Shown here one piece after another: positions 60,820-64,000 of a stretch of 64,000 nucleotides of DNA. Origin of the DNA: Halobacteriales archaeon QH_6_64_20 (lineage in GTDB: Archaea; Halobacteriota; Halobacteria; Halobacteriales; Halococcaceae); assembly GCA_003021235.1 (NCBI GenBank), contig PXQR01000040.1:16100-80099 (forward strand), in the 5' to 3' direction. The translations under genes and the position numbers were made by a program. Under the pieces are notes generated by a model. The model was not told where the DNA came from. It saw only the letters and a program-made list of their open reading frames with translations, and did no database searches. Numbering within the stretch: position 1 is the stretch's first letter; each line of letters begins with the position of its first letter.

Positions 60820-61162
60820 GGCGACCCTGCGCGTAGCCGTGGTTCGTGGCCGATGCGGTCGGTGGAATCGAGGCGATCGACGAGGCCAGTGAGGCTAGTG
60901 AGACCAGCGAGATCGGCGATGTCAGCGAGATCGACGAAGCCGATACGATCGCCATTGCGGGGCGACGTTGGGGTATCGCGAGCGCTTCCGGCAGTGTCGT
61001 CCGCGAAGGGGGGGACGATGCTCGCGCACGCAGTCATCGGTTCGGACGGTGGGCGGTGGGAAGGCATGTATGTGGCGATCCGGCGGCTCGCGGGCCGGTG
61101 GTCCACCGGTTCCGTAGCCGTGTTTCCGGCGGCACGCTTCCGTCCCGTCCGCTGTCCATCGG
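60820..61162. other. Intergenic stretch (343 bases) without a supported gene
   Basis: Bases 60868-60960 are a degenerate 9- to 12-base repeat (GAGGCCAGTGAGGCTAGTGAG and variants). A plus-strand frame of 132 codons (60853-61251) is Arg/Ser-rich without family features. No clear promoter for the GT39-like gene could be picked out. Confidence 0.4.
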
Positions 61163-61777
61163 TCAGTCCGAGGACGGTCCACGTCGATAGCTCGCCAGGC
61201 CGCCGGGATGGCCCGGCGGGTTCTCGATACCGACCAGTTCTCCACCGGTAGGGGAACTATACAGCGCGTACAACAACTCGTTGACCAGGTAGTATCGGAG
61301 CCGTTCGGGGTCCGAGCCCGCGGGGTCGGGGTCGGCGTTCACGAGCCCCATCTGCCGAAGCAAGGCCCCCCGGTCCCTCGTCGAAAGCGTACTGTAGCGT
61401 CCGTCGAACCACTCGGTCGCGTACTGCTCTAGCGTTTCGAGCGCGGCTTTCATGCCGTCGGCGTACGCCGGGCGATCGCGCACCCGGCCGACGGTGTAGG
61501 TCTCGACGAACGCCGACACGCCCGTCACTGCTGAGGGGTACAGCGTCCCCGCTACGGACACGAGGGTCTCGGTTTCGCGCTCGGTGAACGGACTCGACCG
61601 ATCGGCCCCGGAATCGGCCGGGCTTTCGGTCTCGTCCGACGCGGCTTCCCTCGAGCTGAGCGTCTCTCGCTCCGCCGTCGAACCAGCACCGCCACCGGCA
61701 CCGGTATCGACACCGGCGGCGAGTCCGCTCGCGGCCAGCGCGGCGAGCGCGTCGCGGCGTGTGAGTTCGCGTTCCAT
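61163..61777 (-). CDS. Gluconate 2-dehydrogenase subunit 3-like Tat protein
   Basis: 204 residues. Twin-arginine motif L-T-R-R-D-A-L-A at residues 4-11 with a short hydrophobic core, then a disordered Ser/Glu/Ala stretch. The domain (residues ~64-195) has FTERETETLVSVAGTLYPSA, LLRQMGLVNADPD, and YYLVNELLYALYSSPTGGEL, the signature of the small subunit of gluconate 2-dehydrogenase-like GMC enzymes. That subunit normally sits next to a GMC-family catalytic subunit, which is absent here: the neighbours on both sides are GT39-like genes (9 bases from the upstream one). Probably part of the same transcript. Confidence 0.88.
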   Translation of the reverse strand: MERELTRRDALAALAASGLAAGVDTGAGGGAGSTAERETLSSREAASDETESPADSGADRSSPFTERETETLVSVAGTLYPSAVTGVSAFVETYTVGRVRDRPAYADGMKAALETLEQYATEWFDGRYSTLSTRDRGALLRQMGLVNADPDPAGSDPERLRYYLVNELLYALYSSPTGGELVGIENPPGHPGGLASYRRGPSSD

Positions 61778-61786
61778 TTCGACGTG

Positions 61787-63943
61787 TTACCTCGACGAGC
61801 GCGACCGCAGCATACGTTGTGACGTGTCAGCGTCGGTCGCGTTGGCTTCGAGCGCGGTTTCGACGCCGACGCCCGGCCGGGTTTCGCCGGGGACGTAGGT
61901 CGCGCTCCCGCTACAGCGAAGCGGCATCCGACAGACCTCGACTGAGGGCGAGAGCGCCCTGACGGTGCCGTTCTCCTGGGCGATCGGCACCCTCAGATCG
62001 TAGCTGAAGCCGGTTCCCGTGCCGTAGTCGACGAAGACGTTGATCGCGAGGGTCCCACGAGTTCCGATCGGGATTCCTCCGTCACCGACCGGCGTCACTG
62101 GGCCGCGTACTCGGACGTCGCCGTCGGCGACGACGATCCGGAGCGGGAGTTCTTCGGGGGTTCCCCGGACCCCGTAGTACGCCTGCTCCTCGCCGGTCGA
62201 GACGCGGATCGAGACGCGTTCGGCGTTGGTCGGCACCCCGAGCGTCGCGCGGAGCGAAACCCGCTCGCCCGCGACCGTCTCGATCCGCCGGAGGCGGGGG
62301 GTCACCGTCGATTCGGCGACCGGTGCCCACCGACCGCGGTAGCTATAGCGATAGAGCGTGCGATCCGGGAAGGCGTCGACGACGGCGAAGGGTCGTTTTT
62401 CGAGCGCGTAGACGACGTTCCCGTCGTATCCGGGGTCGTTTCGAAAGGTCTGGAACGGGTGGTTGAGCCACGGGCCGTAGGGACCGGGCACGAACACGAG
62501 CGCGTCGTCGAACCCCCGTTGCTCGACGGGTGCGTACGCCCGCTCGTAGTTCTCGGTAACCGCGGCGTTCGCCCGGACATGAGGGGTTCCGGCCGCGAAC
62601 GACCCGCCGGCGACGCCCGCCGCGAGGAGGAGGGCAACGACGGCGAGCGCCGCCCGCGCGTGGGTCGGCGCGAGGCGAGTGCGGCAGAGCGAGCGAGCCC
62701 GATCGAAGAGCCACACCGACCCGAGCGCGGCGAGTACACTCACAGGCAAGAGCAGATCGAAGTGGTAGTACGGCCCGAGGTAGGAGATCAATCCGTCGCC
62801 GGAAGCGGACAGCGAACCCAGGATATTGAGGTTGCCCCAGAAGTAGAGGTTACCCGCGCTCACTGTGAGGAGCACGCCGAGAACCGTTAGCTGTCGCGGG
62901 TCGACCGCTCGCCGGCTAGCGGCCCGGACGACGAAGACGAGCAGGCCACAGAGAGCGAGGATACCTCCCAAGAGGCCGCCGGCGATCCACTCAGTGACGA
63001 ACGCGGCTAGAACTCGTGCGTTGGCGCGAAGGGCGAGCGCCGGGGTGTAGGTCACTTCGTAGCCCAACATCGCGCGCGTGCCGAACCCGAGGCCGTCGCG
63101 GACGGCGAAGACCTCGTAGGGAAAGCGAAGCGGCGCGCCGGTGAGCGTGGCGTTGTACGCGAGCGTGAGGACGACGCCACAACAGCCGAAGAGGGCGACG
63201 ACACCCAAAGTCTCGATACGGTCGCGCGAGCCCTCCCGGAGCGTCCATAGCGCGTACGCGACGAACGGAAGCGCGAACAACACTGTCGTATAGGGTCGGG
63301 CGAAGAAGGCAAGCCCGATCGCCGCGCCAGCGAGCCCCGCGTACCGCAGCGATCGGCGTCGCTCGGCGATCCGGTCGGCGCGCAGGAAGGCCGCTCCGAA
63401 GGCGAGATTCAGCGCGGTCGTCGGCGCGTAGGGTAGAAAGACCGCCGCGTTGAGTACGAATAGCGGTGAGACGAGCATGAACGCCGCGGCGAGTAGGCCA
63501 ATTCGGCGCGAGAACGCCTCGCTAGCGATGATATGGGTGAGAAAGACGATTGCCGCGGCGATCGCCGCAAGCGAGAGTCTCGGCACGCCGATCCCCAGCC
63601 CGAGGGCGAAGATCGCCGCGGGCACCGGCGCGTACTTCGGATAGAGGTACTCGCCGCCGTCGACGAAGAACCACGGTCGAAACGCTCCCTCGACCGGCGG
63701 GTGCAACACCAATTGTCCGTCCAGTAGCATCGCGGCCTGCTGGAGGTACACCCCCTCGTCGTGATTCAGCGAGTGGTAAGGGAACAACTCGGTTGCGACG
63801 CCGAAGACGGCGATCGCGCCCATAACTGCTAGCCCGAGCGCACAGAGCGTGAGCTGATGATACTGCTGGAGTCGAGTGTCCCTAATCGCCACCGTCCACG
63901 GTCGGTCGTCGCCCGTTCCCGTCCGCTCGTCATGCTCGGTCAC
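61787..63943 (-). CDS. GT39-like polytopic glycosyltransferase
   Basis: 718 residues. Paralogue of the 58183-60819 protein: first loop HSLNHDEGVYLQQAAMLLDG with the H-D-E acid motif, FRPWFFVDGGEYLYPKYAPV, YxxVLFALPFVAYALW and NLYFWGNLNILGS are closely matched. Twelve helices and a C-terminal external beta domain with CxxxxxC cysteines (EVCRMPLRCSGSATYVPGE; the paralogue has EVCRLTANCGRTETYIPRL). It lacks the large charged insert of the paralogue. A cytosol-made polyprenyl-phosphate sugar is the expected donor. The gene begins 57 bases from the window end; an upstream start outside the window is unlikely because the N-terminus precedes helix 1 by a normal 30 residues. Confidence 0.88.
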   Translation of the reverse strand: MTEHDERTGTGDDRPWTVAIRDTRLQQYHQLTLCALGLAVMGAIAVFGVATELFPYHSLNHDEGVYLQQAAMLLDGQLVLHPPVEGAFRPWFFVDGGEYLYPKYAPVPAAIFALGLGIGVPRLSLAAIAAAIVFLTHIIASEAFSRRIGLLAAAFMLVSPLFVLNAAVFLPYAPTTALNLAFGAAFLRADRIAERRRSLRYAGLAGAAIGLAFFARPYTTVLFALPFVAYALWTLREGSRDRIETLGVVALFGCCGVVLTLAYNATLTGAPLRFPYEVFAVRDGLGFGTRAMLGYEVTYTPALALRANARVLAAFVTEWIAGGLLGGILALCGLLVFVVRAASRRAVDPRQLTVLGVLLTVSAGNLYFWGNLNILGSLSASGDGLISYLGPYYHFDLLLPVSVLAALGSVWLFDRARSLCRTRLAPTHARAALAVVALLLAAGVAGGSFAAGTPHVRANAAVTENYERAYAPVEQRGFDDALVFVPGPYGPWLNHPFQTFRNDPGYDGNVVYALEKRPFAVVDAFPDRTLYRYSYRGRWAPVAESTVTPRLRRIETVAGERVSLRATLGVPTNAERVSIRVSTGEEQAYYGVRGTPEELPLRIVVADGDVRVRGPVTPVGDGGIPIGTRGTLAINVFVDYGTGTGFSYDLRVPIAQENGTVRALSPSVEVCRMPLRCSGSATYVPGETRPGVGVETALEANATDADTSQRMLRSRSSR

Positions 63944-64000
63944 TGTAGGGGGTCGGGTTCGCTAGCCGATCGTGTCGCCCGGGGGTCGTCGCCGTCGCCT

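Overview
The window is a 64 kb piece of a haloarchaeal (class Halobacteria) genome. Archaeal markers are the 20S proteasome alpha and beta subunits, RadA, a replication factor C small-subunit paralogue, phosphomevalonate decarboxylase of the archaeal mevalonate pathway, ribonuclease Z, haloarchaeal two-domain malic enzyme and TATA-box promoters with short or absent leaders. High GC, strongly acidic proteins and twin-arginine signal peptides fit a halophile. The genus cannot be fixed from the sequence alone. I saw no rRNA, tRNA, CRISPR array, integrase or intact transposase gene.

Region 1 (1-25.3 kb) is mostly housekeeping: a 5'-truncated MaoC hydratase, a phasin-like coiled-coil protein, mvaD, an NDH-2-like flavoprotein, a damaged haem A synthase, malic enzyme, a membrane protein/XRE regulator pair with a double-dyad operator, rnz, rfcC, an M20 amidohydrolase, an overlapping psmA-psmB pair, uvsE, a vapBC pair, a GT-C-like membrane protein, a SWIM protein, radA, and a TetR-MFS-EamA run with a palindromic operator. 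It ends in a relic zone (24.4-25.3 kb) holding the tail of an SDR/NmrA gene and a twice-frameshifted acetyltransferase.

Region 2 (25.3-64 kb, with an outlier at 17.6-19.7 kb) is a cell-surface glycan locus. It holds two Tat-exported beta-helix proteins, two GT4 transferases, a DUF354 GT-B protein, a GT2, a GT2-epimerase fusion, two GT39-like and two other GT-C-like polytopic proteins with Thr/Ser-rich tails, a polysaccharide deacetylase, three alkaline-phosphatase-superfamily enzymes and two FemAB-like GNAT transferases. A compact leftward operon (47.5-39 kb) encodes a full set for a UDP-2,3-diacetamido-uronic acid: 2-epimerase, 6-dehydrogenase, 3-dehydrogenase, aminotransferase and hexapeptide acetyltransferase. 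A Pit phosphate transporter and a dead universal stress protein gene sit in the middle.

The likely flow is: nucleotide-activated diacetamido sugars are made in the cytosol, GT2/GT4/GT-B enzymes build a lipid-linked glycan, GT-C enzymes add lipid-phosphate sugars outside, and the AP-superfamily, FemAB-like and deacetylase enzymes tailor the product. The most unusual features are the AP-superfamily plus FemAB pairing, the GT2-WecB fusion, the mucin-like tails on GT-C proteins, and a recurring pattern of low-complexity hydrophilic inserts inside conserved enzymes.
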